Source: JASHPR01 sp963808705
GTDB taxonomy: Bacteria > Actinomycetota > Actinomycetes > Streptosporangiales > Streptosporangiaceae
Direction: 5' to 3'
Assembly (NCBI GenBank): GCA_963808705.1
Contig: CAWEHB010000013.1
Location: forward strand, 415,772-479,771
Length of the DNA: 64,000 bases
The notes beneath the pieces are model-generated. The model was not told where the DNA came from and did no database searches. It was given only the letters and a program-made list of their open reading frames with translations. Shown in pieces: positions 33,683 to 42,951 of this stretch. Both the position numbers and the translations under genes were made by a program. Position 1 is the first letter of the stretch. Each line of letters begins with the position of its first letter.

Positions 33683-36600
33683 CAGCAAGCCGGGTGGTGT
33701 CCGATCGGTTCAAGCCGACCCGAGCCGGGATTATCAACCTCTGGGACTACTTCGACGAGGAGTTCGTCTTCGCGGACGGCCGGCTGGCCCTGCGCGGCCA
33801 CAACGGCTCCGGGAAGACGAAGGCGCTGGAGGTCCTGTTCCCGTTTGTCCTCGACGGCGGGCTGGACGCCAGGCGCCTGGATCCGTTCAGCGGCGAGAAC
33901 CGCACGATGAAGGCGAACCTGTTGTACCGGGGGCAGGACGCCGAGCACGGGTACGTCTGGATGGAGTTCGGCCGTCCCCCAGGGCCGGGCGGGGAGCGGG
34001 GAGAGACCGTCACCCTGATCGTCGGGCTAACCGCGCACAAGAACTGGGAACGGGCCCGGCCAGCCTTCTTCATCACCGGGCTGCGGATGGGCGCCGACTT
34101 CGGTCTGCTCTCTGCCGACTCGCGGCCGCTGACCGCCAGGCAGCTAACCGCCATCGTCGGCCGCGACGCGTCTTACGGCGACCGGCGCCGCGCTTACCAG
34201 GAGGCGGTAGACGCCCGGCTGTTCGGCCTCGGTCCCGAGCGCTACACCCAGCTGCTCGACCTATTGATCGCGCTACGCCGGCCGCTGCTGGCCAAGGATC
34301 TGGACCCGGCCAAGGTCTCGGACACGCTCACTGCGGGCCTCAGCCCAGTCGACGAAGACCTCGTCGAGCAGGCGGCGCGCGACTTCGAGAACCTGGCGGC
34401 CGTGCAGAAGCAGTATGACGACCTGGCCGCCGCCGACGCTGCCGTGCGCGCCTTCCTCTCGCAGTACACCGCCTACCTGAAGGCGCACACCCGGTACCAG
34501 GTCGACCAGGTCGCGGTCAGAATGGATACGGCCGCCGACCACGCCAAGGCGATCATTACCGCGGCTCGCGAGGCCGCGGGCGCCCGGCAGGCGGAGCAGG
34601 AGGCCAGTGAGGCCGGAGAGCTGGCCCGGATCAGCGTGGATACCTTCGAGGCACGGCTGTCCGCGCTGAAGGACCGAGATGCTTATAAGGATCATGAGAA
34701 GCTGGCCATCCGCCGCGAGCAGTTGGATAAAGAGGCAAGGCGGCTGACCGACGACCACGCCCGGCTGGCCCGGGACCAGGCCAACGTCAGCGGCCTGCAG
34801 CAAGAAGCCGATGCGGTGGCCGGACGTCGGGCCGAGCTCGGCCGGGCCAGCGACCGGCAGCTCCAGACACTGGCCACAGCGGCGGCCGACGGGGGCATGC
34901 TGGCAGACGGTGAGCCCGCGGACACCGGGCCGGACCTGCCGGTCACGGCCAGGGCCCGCGTTGCCGCGCGGCGCGACGACATCGCCCAGGTCCGCGGCTG
35001 CCTGGGAAAGGTGGCCGAGGCCGAGCAGATCCGCAAGCTGGCCGAGACGGAACTGGGCAAGGCCCGCAAGGCCCTCGAGGATCGCGACCGTGACTGCGCG
35101 GCAGTCCAGGAGGGGCTGACCGCGTCCCGCGCGGATGTGGCCGAGCAGCTAGCTGGCTGGGCCAGCCGGTGGTCAGGCGACCAGCCATCGGCGATCGTGG
35201 ACGCCGCCCAGGCGGAGGCCCTAGCCGCGGCGTTGGGCCGGATCGGCGAGCCGGACGCGCCCTCGCTTTCCGAGACGTTCACCACGCTCACTCAGGAGCG
35301 CGCGGACACTCTGATCACCCGCCGGGAACAGCTCGGCAGCAGGGCCGCCAGAGTGGCCGAGGAGCTAGAGAAGCGCACGGCAGAACGACGAACGATCGCC
35401 GACAAGCAGGACGACGCACCCCCCGGCTCTGACCTGCGGCCCGCCGACCGGGCCGGGCGGCTCGGCGCCCCGCTCTGGCAGCTGGTGCGGTTCGCGGACG
35501 GGCTGCCGGACCAGGCCGCCGCCGGGATCGAGGGCGCCCTCTACGGAGCAGGCATGCTGACCGCCTGGATCCATCCTGACCCCGAGCTGACCTCGGCCGC
35601 CGTGGCCGAGGCCGAAGCCGACGGCTACCTGGTGGCGGCGCCTCCCGCGGCCCGGCCTTCGGGGCGGACGCTAGCCGACGTGCTCGTTCCCGAAGAGCAA
35701 GACCTGGTCCCGCCGAGCCTGATAGGAGCGGTACTGCGATCGATCCTTGTTACCGATGACGATCTTCGGGAGAACGACGCAGAAGCGACGGGCGCGGCTG
35801 GCGCTCCACTGGTCACTCTTCGGGCTCAGTACAGCTACGGGATGCAGCTCGGTGCCCGGCCCAAGGACGCGCCTGAGTTCATCGGGGCGACCAACCGTGC
35901 GAGCCGACGCCGCGCCCGGCTGGCCGAGCTGGATGAGCTGATCTTGGGGCTGGGTCGTCAACGGGAAGACGTGGCGGCGCAGCGGCAGCGGGTGGCGGAC
36001 CTGCTCGGTGATCTTGGCCGGGCGCAGCGAGACCTGCCGCGGACGGCGCCGGTCATCGAGGCACTGGGCCGGGTCACGCACGCCGAGGGGCAGCGCCTGG
36101 CGGCGCGGGAGCGGCTTGCTGGGGCGCAGGAGACCCTGGACAAGGCCATCGCCGAACTGGACGCGCGAGCCCGGCGCCTGCGCCACGTGGCGGCCGACCG
36201 GAGCCTGCCAGTCAGCGCAGACGAAGTGGATGCGGTGGAGCGAGCGGTCACCGACTTCGCCCAGGTGGCGGAGGAACTGGTCCGGACCCGCAAGGACGCA
36301 GCCGAGATCGACGAGGACCTGCGCAGCCGGCTGGACCGGATCGAGCGGCTGACCGGCGAGAACGCTGAGGCGGCCGAGATGCTGGCGGAGAACCAGGCCG
36401 CCTACGCGGCCGCCGCCGAGAAGCTGAGCGTCGACGAGCGGGTGAGCGGCGCGGAGTACGAGAAGATCCGCGATGAGATCTCCGCGGCGGAGACAGGGCT
36501 GCGGACGGCCAGGGGCGAACTTAGAGCGGCGGCGCAGCTCCGGTCGAGCGCACACGACAGGCTCGTCGGGGCGGACCGGGATCTGTCGCATGGGCGCACG

Positions 36601-37998
36601 GCGCTCGCGGCGGCGCTGCGCGAGCTCGCTGTGCAGGCCACTGCGTTTGAGCCCTATACGCACGGAGACTTGCGGCCGCTGCTGGAGGTCACCGAGAGCG
36701 CGCCGTGGCCGGCCGCCGCGCAGTGGCCCGATCCGGAGCTGACGGCCGGCGATCTGGTCGCACGACTGGACGCTGGGGACGGCGAGCCGGCCGATTACCA
36801 CCAGGTCATCCGAGATCTGCTGCCCAGCCCCACGGTCGCAGTCCTGGACGCGTTCACGGCGGCGACCCGCGGCGGTCGGGCTGTAACCGACGGCGTGCTC
36901 AAGGGCACCGTGGACCGGATGTGGACTGCCTACCGTGAGTTCGAGACCTCCCTCAAGGCCGGCGAGGACGGATACCAGGCCGACCTGGGCGGGGACGCCC
37001 CGTTCATCGTCGACGTGGTCACCAGCGAGGGCCGCATGCCCGCCGCCAGCTTCTCGCGGAAGATCGCGGAGGACGTGGAGAACCAGGGCATCCTGCTGGA
37101 GCAGCGGGAACGGACGGTGCTGGAAGACTCGCTGCTCACTGCCCTGGCCCAGCAGATCCACTCCCGGGTACTCGCGGCCAGGGACCTGGTGGACCAGATG
37201 GACGCGGATACCCGCTCCAAGCCGATGTCATCGGGCATGGCGATCGGGATCCGCTGGGTCCGCTCCGACAAGCTGTCCGACCAGCAGGCCCAGGTCTCCC
37301 GGCTGCTGGACCGGGACGCCGCCAGCCTCGGCCCGGAGGGCCTGGCCGAGCTGCGCGGCCTGCTCCGGGCTATGATCCATGACCACCGCGCCGCGAACCG
37401 CCGGGACACCTACCGCGAAGTGCTCGCCGCGGTGCTCGACTATCGTTCCTGGCATGCCTTCGAGCTGCGCACGCTGCAGCCCGGCCGGCCGCCGGAACGG
37501 CTGACGCGCAAGAAGCACTCCGAGATGTCCGGCGGGGAGAAGTCAGCCGCGATCCACCTGCCCCTGTTCGCCGCGGCCAACGCGCTCTACTCCTCGGCCC
37601 AGCCGAGCTGCCCGCGCCTGATCGCGCTGGACGAGGCGTTCGCAGGCATCGACGACACGTTCAAGCCCGAGTTGCTCGGGCTGACGGTCAAGTTCGACCT
37701 AGACCTGTTCATGACCGGGCATGACTTGTGGGTCAGGTACCCGACCGTACCCGCCGTCGCGCACTACGACATGCACCACGACAAGGTGGCGCACGCGGTG
37801 TCTGCGCTGCTGGTGCTGTGGGACGGCGATCAGCTCATAGACGCCGCGGCCGGGTTCGCCGGAAACGAGGAGCTAGCTGAGGCGCTGCTCGGTTTCCGGC
37901 CCACCCGGTACGTCCCCGCGGGTGCCGGGGACGCGCTGGCGTTGACGGCGGCGACGGGCGGTGCAGACGACGCTGAGGACGAGGGCGACGAGGAATGA
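33679..37998 (+). CDS. jetC: Wadjet SMC-like ATPase JetC (TIGR02680 family)
   Basis: A 1439-residue SMC/MukB-like motor with start GTG 33679. Walker A is GHNGSGKTKAL (K46, T47) in the N-terminal head. Two long coiled-coil regions rich in Ala, Glu and Arg (about 270-500 and 760-1000) surround a hinge-like globular stretch (about 590-740). The C-terminal head has the signature MSGGEKSAA near residue 1283 and Walker B RLIALDEAFAGID near 1313-1325. All ATPase residues are present, so the motor should work. Wadjet complexes extrude DNA loops and recognise small circular DNA, which JetD then cuts. The GC content and codon use match the neighbours. Confidence 0.92.
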   Translation: MTASRVVSDRFKPTRAGIINLWDYFDEEFVFADGRLALRGHNGSGKTKALEVLFPFVLDGGLDARRLDPFSGENRTMKANLLYRGQDAEHGYVWMEFGRPPGPGGERGETVTLIVGLTAHKNWERARPAFFITGLRMGADFGLLSADSRPLTARQLTAIVGRDASYGDRRRAYQEAVDARLFGLGPERYTQLLDLLIALRRPLLAKDLDPAKVSDTLTAGLSPVDEDLVEQAARDFENLAAVQKQYDDLAAADAAVRAFLSQYTAYLKAHTRYQVDQVAVRMDTAADHAKAIITAAREAAGARQAEQEASEAGELARISVDTFEARLSALKDRDAYKDHEKLAIRREQLDKEARRLTDDHARLARDQANVSGLQQEADAVAGRRAELGRASDRQLQTLATAAADGGMLADGEPADTGPDLPVTARARVAARRDDIAQVRGCLGKVAEAEQIRKLAETELGKARKALEDRDRDCAAVQEGLTASRADVAEQLAGWASRWSGDQPSAIVDAAQAEALAAALGRIGEPDAPSLSETFTTLTQERADTLITRREQLGSRAARVAEELEKRTAERRTIADKQDDAPPGSDLRPADRAGRLGAPLWQLVRFADGLPDQAAAGIEGALYGAGMLTAWIHPDPELTSAAVAEAEADGYLVAAPPAARPSGRTLADVLVPEEQDLVPPSLIGAVLRSILVTDDDLRENDAEATGAAGAPLVTLRAQYSYGMQLGARPKDAPEFIGATNRASRRRARLAELDELILGLGRQREDVAAQRQRVADLLGDLGRAQRDLPRTAPVIEALGRVTHAEGQRLAARERLAGAQETLDKAIAELDARARRLRHVAADRSLPVSADEVDAVERAVTDFAQVAEELVRTRKDAAEIDEDLRSRLDRIERLTGENAEAAEMLAENQAAYAAAAEKLSVDERVSGAEYEKIRDEISAAETGLRTARGELRAAAQLRSSAHDRLVGADRDLSHGRTALAAALRELAVQATAFEPYTHGDLRPLLEVTESAPWPAAAQWPDPELTAGDLVARLDAGDGEPADYHQVIRDLLPSPTVAVLDAFTAATRGGRAVTDGVLKGTVDRMWTAYREFETSLKAGEDGYQADLGGDAPFIVDVVTSEGRMPAASFSRKIAEDVENQGILLEQRERTVLEDSLLTALAQQIHSRVLAARDLVDQMDADTRSKPMSSGMAIGIRWVRSDKLSDQQAQVSRLLDRDAASLGPEGLAELRGLLRAMIHDHRAANRRDTYREVLAAVLDYRSWHAFELRTLQPGRPPERLTRKKHSEMSGGEKSAAIHLPLFAAANALYSSAQPSCPRLIALDEAFAGIDDTFKPELLGLTVKFDLDLFMTGHDLWVRYPTVPAVAHYDMHHDKVAHAVSALLVLWDGDQLIDAAAGFAGNEELAEALLGFRPTRYVPAGAGDALALTAATGGADDAEDEGDEE

Positions 37999-39257
37999 GC
38001 AGCCCTTTGCTTGATCCGGCGCCAGGCGTGGAGCGGTACACGCGGCCCGAGTATCGGCGGCTGCTGGCTGCCGCCCGCCGGTCACTCGAGCGGACAGGTG
38101 GCGCGTTGGCCGGAAGGATCAGTGTCCCGGACCCGGACGATGTCGAGCGGAAAGCCATCATCGGGATCACCGGGGTGCACGTGAGCGCTGGCGCTAAGCG
38201 ACTGACGGTGACGCTGGCCGCGCTGGATGCAGCTGTGCGGCAGGGGGTCGGCTGCGGGCTGGCCGAGCTGCTGGCCGAGCTCGGGGGCCCGCTACGTGAC
38301 CGGCCAGCCGAGACCGCCTCGCTGGCGGCGGCCCGAGCCGACCTGATCTCGCTCGTCGAGGCGAGCCCTCTCTATGAGACCAGCGCCTGGCTTCGGGACT
38401 GGCTCCGGGAGCTGCGCCGCGATGGCACGCTGACCCGGCTGGCTACGCAGGCTGAGATCCTCGAGCAGGCCGTTCGGGTGCTGGAGTGCCTGGCCGGGCG
38501 GGTCACTGACGCCGCCGCTCCCATTGCCCTACCCGTCCTCGCCGCCCAGGTCACCGGGGACACCAAGGCGCTCAACCACGGGACCGCGCTGACCACTCTC
38601 GTGCTGCGGGCGCTGGCGCTCCAGGCGGGGACGGCACGCCCGGCGTCCGCGGCCGAGCGGCGGGAACTGTGGGACCGGGCCGGCGTGCTAGTCGATGACC
38701 TGGCCAGCCGGGTCCTCGTCCTGAATGTGGCTGCGGAAGGTGAAGGGCTCGGCGAATGGCTAGCCAGCGCGGCGCAGTACGGCACGCCGTTTCAAGTGAC
38801 CTTGCATCAGCTAGCGACCCACCCGATCCGCGTCTGTCGCTCGCGGATCTACATATGTGAGAACCCGGCGATCCTGCGGCGAGCGTGCGCTGAGCTTGGT
38901 CCGGCCTGCCCGCCGCTCGCCTGTACCGAGGGACGGCCGTCCACGGCGTTCCACCGGCTGGTGGGTCTCACGGTCGGGGCCGGCGCTGAGCTCTGGTACC
39001 ACGGTGACTTCGACTGGCCTGGTGTCTCGATCGCGGCGGATGTCATCGCTCGCTATGGGGGGCGGGCCTGGCGGATGGGCGCGAATGACTACCGCCGGGC
39101 GGGCCGTTCGGGAGTTTCGCTGGCGGGTGATCCAGTGGAGACACCATGGGATGCGGAACTGTGCGAGGCGATGTGCAGTGCGGGGCATGCGGTCTACGAG
39201 GAGATGGTTGGCGACCAGCTTCTCGCTGATCTCAGCGAGTACAGGGCAGGCGCCTGA
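37995..39257 (+). CDS. jetD: Wadjet nuclease JetD (DUF2399/TIGR02679 family)
   Basis: A 420-residue protein whose ATG overlaps the jetC stop (ATGA). The N-terminal part is helical with a winged-helix-like portion; the C-terminal domain (about 285-410) is Toprim-like. IYICENPAILRRA supplies the acidic Glu, then ACTEGRPSTAFHRL, ELWYHGDFDWPGVSIA supplies the DxD metal pair (near residue 335), and GANDYRRAGRSG follows. JetD cleaves plasmid DNA once the SMC complex has trapped a small circle. No frame break is seen, so the whole operon appears functional. Confidence 0.9.
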   Translation: MSSPLLDPAPGVERYTRPEYRRLLAAARRSLERTGGALAGRISVPDPDDVERKAIIGITGVHVSAGAKRLTVTLAALDAAVRQGVGCGLAELLAELGGPLRDRPAETASLAAARADLISLVEASPLYETSAWLRDWLRELRRDGTLTRLATQAEILEQAVRVLECLAGRVTDAAAPIALPVLAAQVTGDTKALNHGTALTTLVLRALALQAGTARPASAAERRELWDRAGVLVDDLASRVLVLNVAAEGEGLGEWLASAAQYGTPFQVTLHQLATHPIRVCRSRIYICENPAILRRACAELGPACPPLACTEGRPSTAFHRLVGLTVGAGAELWYHGDFDWPGVSIAADVIARYGGRAWRMGANDYRRAGRSGVSLAGDPVETPWDAELCEAMCSAGHAVYEEMVGDQLLADLSEYRAGA

Positions 39258-39330
39258 GTTCAGAGCTCCGGTAGGTAGGCCGATTGCCCGGAGCAGGGTC
39301 GACCTGTCGTGACACGTGATGATAAAGGAC
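39258..39330. other. Junction downstream of jetD
   Basis: A short gap with no gene. It ends in GTGATGATAAAGGAC just before the Rieske remnant, and the same GTGATGATAAGGG occurs just before the intact Rieske start at 23470. Confidence 0.4.
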
Positions 39331-39467
39331 ATGACGTCTGAGGAGTTCACCAACGCGCAACCGGCTGGCGGAGTTCTGGCACCCGGTGATGCTGTCCTGT
39401 GACGTCGGCACGGAACCGGAAGATCACCGTCGGGTACTAGCGGTCCTGACCTACCCGACGCCGTGGC
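39331..39467 (+). pseudogene. Rieske oxygenase 5' remnant
   Basis: ATGACGTCTGAGGAGTTCAC at 39331 copies the start of the Rieske gene at 23470 (ATGTCGTCTGGGGAATTCAC). Similarity continues through GGCGGAGTTCTGGCA and the GACGTCGGC block, but a two-base loss near codon 11 shifts the frame. About 90 bases of coding similarity remain. A 16-base exact match, TACCCGACGCCGTGGC, at 39452-39467 corresponds to 23334-23349 upstream of the intact gene, so sequence from both sides of the start has been copied and rearranged. Confidence 0.6.
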
Positions 39468-39602
39468 TGGCTGACCAGCGCGCCGCCTGCGTTGCGGGTC
39501 AAGGGGCGTAGCCGATTGATGCGGAGCAATAGCCGGGAGCCGACGTTCTCTGTCGCTACAGTGCCTTCGTAGTAAGCCGCACAGTGAACCAGGAGAGCCG
39601 AT

Positions 39603-41966
39603 ATGGCGCGCACACCCCGGGAACGCCTGGCAAGGCTACTCGACGACGCGGAACCTCCCGATGCCTTCAGCGCGCAGTTCCTGGCCCCGGCGGGCGCCCT
39701 GCATCTGGAGGTTAAAGGGGCCGGCCAGATCCGCCTCCCGGTCCGCGCACCGCAGGCCAGGAAGCTCTGCGACGTCGCGCGCCCTGCCTGTTTCGGCCGC
39801 GGTGAGCAGACGCTCACCGACCCCAGCGTCCGCGACACCTGGGAGATCCCCTCGGATCTCATCACCATCACTGGCCCCCGATGGGCCGCCACCCTCGAGG
39901 GTGTGCTCGATGAGGTGCGCGATCAGCTCGGCCTGCCGTTCAGCAGCCGCCTTGAGGCCGAACTCCACGCCATGCTCGTGTACGGCCCTGGTCAGTTCTT
40001 CCTCCCGCACCAGGACTCGGAGAAGGACGACGCGATGATCGGCACGCTGGTCGTGACGCTGCCGTCCTCGCACACCGGCGGCGAGCTGATCGTCGAGCAC
40101 GGCGGCGAGAGCATCGCGTACCGCTCGCCGAAGGACTCGCTGTCGTTCGTGGCCTTCTATGCTGACTGCCGCCACGAGGTCAGGCCGGTGAAGTCCGGCT
40201 ACCGGGTCACGCTCACTTTCAACCTGCTCGCGCGCAGCGACAGTGCAGGGCTAGCCGGGAGCCAGCCCGCAGCCGAACTGGCGCGCTGCCTCGCCGAGCA
40301 CTTCACGACCAGGGCCTCGAAACGCTACGGCACCGGTGACCTCGATCCCCCGCGTCGTCTGGTCTACCTCCTCGACCATGAATACACCGAACGCGGCCTG
40401 AGCTGGAGCCGACTCAAGGGCGCCGACACGCAGCGGGCGGCGCTGCTGCGAGCCGCCGCGGACCAGGCGGACTGCGAGGCGGTGCTGGCGCTCGCCGAGG
40501 TCAAGGAGACCTGGGATTGCTACCCGTCGGAGGATCAGTGGGACGACTACGGCGACGAATACGAAGACGACTACGGCGACGACCAGGATCCGGACGGCTA
40601 CGAGTTCACCGACCTGATCGACGCTGAGATCAGCCTCGGCTGGTGGACCAGCCCGTCCGGTAAGGGCGGCGAGTCGATCTCCCTGCACCTCCCAGACTCC
40701 GAAGTCTGCGCAACGACCCCGTCCGTGGAACTGAAGCCCTACCAGTCCGAGTACGAGGGCTACATGGGCAACTACGGCAACACCATGGACCGCTGGTACC
40801 GCCGGGCCGCCGTGGTGGTGTGGCCACGGGAGCGGGCCTTCGCGGCCCGGGCCGAGGCGTCGGCGTCGTGGGCGCTCCACGAGCTGCGTGCCCGCATCCA
40901 CGCCGGCGACGTGACAGGCGCGCGTGCCGCAGCGAAGTCCCTCGCGCCGTTCTGGGACAGCACCGCAATGGCGAAGCCACCACCTCTAGAGTCCGCGCTA
41001 GACGTCGCCACCAGCCTGGACGAGCCGTCGGCGGCCGCCCTGCTGCTCCACCCGTTCAGGATCGAGTCACTCGTGCCCCAGCACGCGACCGCCGTGGCGG
41101 ATCTCGTCGCCCGTTACGGCGAACCCTGGACCAACACCATCCTCGACGGCTGGCTCGGGTCCAGGCAACCGTGGGCATACCAGGGTGACGCGGATCGTCT
41201 GGGCTGGATCCAGTCACTGCCCCTGCTCTGCGACGCGCTGCGCGATACCGGTGAGCGCGGCGCGGCAGCGGCCCGGCGCCTGCTAGCCGCCTCCTGCCAC
41301 TGGCTGAGCGACGAAATCCGGCTCTGGGTCAGCTCTTCCCCGGCCAAGCACCGTGAGCAGCGACTCGACCTGCTCAGCAAGCCACTCGCCCGTTTGCTCG
41401 AAGCCACCGCTGTCCTCGGTGAGGCCGCGCTGCAGGACGCAATCCTCGCCGCTCTCCGCGAGCACGGCGACAACGTGCTCGCCTGCCTGATCCCGGCTCT
41501 CCGGACGTCCGCGGAGCTCTCGCAGGACAAACAGCGAGCCTCGGGCCTGAACGTGCTCGCGCGCGACTGCGCGGAGCGGCTCAGCGAGATCATCGCCCGC
41601 CCGCCGCGCGACGAAGACGACTGGTCGATCCCCTGGGCCCCCGGCTGCGGCTGCGACCTGTGCGGCACGCTACACGGGTTCCTCACCAGCAGATCCCGCC
41701 GATCCTTCGAGTGGCCGCTCGCCAAGGAAAAGCGCCGGCACATCCACACCCGGATCGACACGGGCGAGCTGCCCGTCCGCCACGAGACCAGACGCAGAGG
41801 CAGCCCGTACACCCTGGTCCTGACCAAGACTCAGGAACTCTTCGAGCGCGAGCGAGAGGCACGGCACCGGGCCATGACGGACCTCGCGTGGCTCGCCGAG
41901 AACAGCGGGCTCGCGTACCGGTCTTCGGCGCCGGGTGCTTATTCCGGGTCGACGAGCGCGGAGTGA
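39603..41966 (+). CDS. Large 2-oxoglutarate/Fe(II)-dependent dioxygenase fusion
   Basis: A 787-residue protein with ATG 39603 after CCAGGAGAG. Residues about 110-210 are a prolyl-4-hydroxylase-type double-stranded beta-helix: Fe ligands H136 and D138 (PHQDSEKDD), H191 (CRHEV) and the 2-oxoglutarate arginine R201 (GYRVTLTFNL). GTLVVTLPSSHTGGELIVEH lies between. The remaining 580 residues are unusual: an acidic tract near 310-335 (DDYGDEYEDDYGDDQDPDGY), a helical HEAT-like region, and Cys pairs GCGCDLCGTLHGF near 680. Family members hydroxylate protein or nucleic acid; the substrate is unknown. It lies 345 bases after jetD on the same strand and may belong to the defence cargo. Confidence 0.8.
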   Translation: MARTPRERLARLLDDAEPPDAFSAQFLAPAGALHLEVKGAGQIRLPVRAPQARKLCDVARPACFGRGEQTLTDPSVRDTWEIPSDLITITGPRWAATLEGVLDEVRDQLGLPFSSRLEAELHAMLVYGPGQFFLPHQDSEKDDAMIGTLVVTLPSSHTGGELIVEHGGESIAYRSPKDSLSFVAFYADCRHEVRPVKSGYRVTLTFNLLARSDSAGLAGSQPAAELARCLAEHFTTRASKRYGTGDLDPPRRLVYLLDHEYTERGLSWSRLKGADTQRAALLRAAADQADCEAVLALAEVKETWDCYPSEDQWDDYGDEYEDDYGDDQDPDGYEFTDLIDAEISLGWWTSPSGKGGESISLHLPDSEVCATTPSVELKPYQSEYEGYMGNYGNTMDRWYRRAAVVVWPRERAFAARAEASASWALHELRARIHAGDVTGARAAAKSLAPFWDSTAMAKPPPLESALDVATSLDEPSAAALLLHPFRIESLVPQHATAVADLVARYGEPWTNTILDGWLGSRQPWAYQGDADRLGWIQSLPLLCDALRDTGERGAAAARRLLAASCHWLSDEIRLWVSSSPAKHREQRLDLLSKPLARLLEATAVLGEAALQDAILAALREHGDNVLACLIPALRTSAELSQDKQRASGLNVLARDCAERLSEIIARPPRDEDDWSIPWAPGCGCDLCGTLHGFLTSRSRRSFEWPLAKEKRRHIHTRIDTGELPVRHETRRRGSPYTLVLTKTQELFEREREARHRAMTDLAWLAENSGLAYRSSAPGAYSGSTSAE

Positions 41967-42317
41967 TGAGGCGAGGAGCTTGCTCGTGCGTCGCACGAGC
42001 ACCGGGCAGTCATATGCCTGCTGATGAGCGGCGGCAATGACTAGGCCGAAGTTACGGGGATTCCGAGTAGCCGCGACATCGAACCACGTCTCGTCCTCGT
42101 GGGCGCGCGCCAGCGCCAGGTACTCTTCCAGGGCGGCGGCCCGCTCGGCGTGATCGTCACCAGCTTGCTCCACCCGGTCCATGATCTCGTCGATGCGCTT
42201 CTCCAGCGAAGACGCCGTCGGCCACGACGAGCGCCGAGAGCCTTTGTCCGCTGGCCCCGGCGAGCGCCGGGAACCTTTCTTCACCTTCCGGCGGCGGGAT
42301 AGGGGCGACATGGGCAC
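41670..42317 (-). CDS. Hypothetical protein, probably 3'-truncated
   Basis: The frame opens with GTG 42317 (or ATG 42311) and encodes a basic start (MSPLSRRRKVKKGSRRSPG) and a helical stretch (SSLEKRIDEIMDRVEQAGDD, AERAAALEEYLALARAHEDE, TWFDVAATRNPRNFGLVIAA). After about 100-115 residues it runs antisense into the end of the oxygenase gene and loses normal composition. I believe only the first part is real, so the gene has probably lost its 3' end. I do not recognise the family. Confidence 0.35.
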   Translation of the reverse strand: MPMSPLSRRRKVKKGSRRSPGPADKGSRRSSWPTASSLEKRIDEIMDRVEQAGDDHAERAAALEEYLALARAHEDETWFDVAATRNPRNFGLVIAAAHQQAYDCPVLVRRTSKLLASSLRARRPGISTRRRRPVREPAVLGEPREVRHGPVPCLSLALEEFLSLGQDQGVRAASASGLVADGQLARVDPGVDVPALFLGERPLEGSAGSAGEEPV

Positions 42318-42365
42318 TACCGTAGCGAGGCGAGCGCCGCCTGCGGCTGGCGCATCCGTACGGTG

Positions 42366-42899
42366 CTAGATACCGCTCAGCCGGGCGTCGATGGCTGCCG
42401 CGCTGGCCTCGGGGCCAAGGCCAGTGATGGTGACATGCAGGTCGGCCCGCTCATACGACCGCTTGAAATAGGAGATGTCGGCCTTGATCTCCTTAAGCTG
42501 AAGGGCTCGCTCCTCGTCGGTGAGGTGCTTGTCGATGGACCGCGAGTCGATGTCATAGAAGGTGATCCGCTCCAGAATGTTCCCCGGCGTGTCGTGGACG
42601 GCCACGGTCAGGCAGGGCACGCGCCGGATGACCCGCAGAAAGGCGTCTCGCAGGCCGCTGGGCGGCAGCGCGATCACGCAGTCCGGGTTGGCGGTCGCGA
42701 TGCGCTCCAGCACCACGGCGCATTCCTTCCGGTAGGAGTAACCGGTAAGGAACCTGGCCTGAAGCCGCTCGATGGAGATCCCGAAGTGCCGTTCGATCTC
42801 CTCGTCGAGGTCGAAGAAGGGCCAGCCCCGTCGGCCGGCGAGGAGCCTACCGGCCGTCGTGGTGCCCACGCAGCTCACACCGACCAGGCTGACCCGCAA
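42366..42899 (-). CDS. Shikimate-kinase-like P-loop protein with degenerate Walker A
   Basis: A 177-residue protein with the fold and order of shikimate/nucleotide kinases: an N-terminal P-loop strand MRVSLVGVSCVGTTTAGRLL, then WPFFDLDEEIERHFG (the DLDxxIE of shikimate kinases) and a helical lid. The usual GxxxxGKS/T loop is GVSCVGTTT, so the catalytic lysine is replaced by Thr. The C-terminal region has SYFKRSYERADLHVTITGL. Either ATP binding is altered or it is a regulatory or binding protein. It stands alone between small genes of unknown function. Confidence 0.6.
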   Translation of the reverse strand: MRVSLVGVSCVGTTTAGRLLAGRRGWPFFDLDEEIERHFGISIERLQARFLTGYSYRKECAVVLERIATANPDCVIALPPSGLRDAFLRVIRRVPCLTVAVHDTPGNILERITFYDIDSRSIDKHLTDEERALQLKEIKADISYFKRSYERADLHVTITGLGPEASAAAIDARLSGI

Positions 42900-42951
42900 C
42901 TCAGGCTCCTCTCTGCGCCGCCGCGGCTCGCGTCCGCCAAGAGCGGGCCGG

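Noticed and set aside
35671..37161. 496-residue minus-strand frame inside jetC
   Set aside because: It is a GC-bias shadow; jetC on the other strand keeps all SMC motifs.
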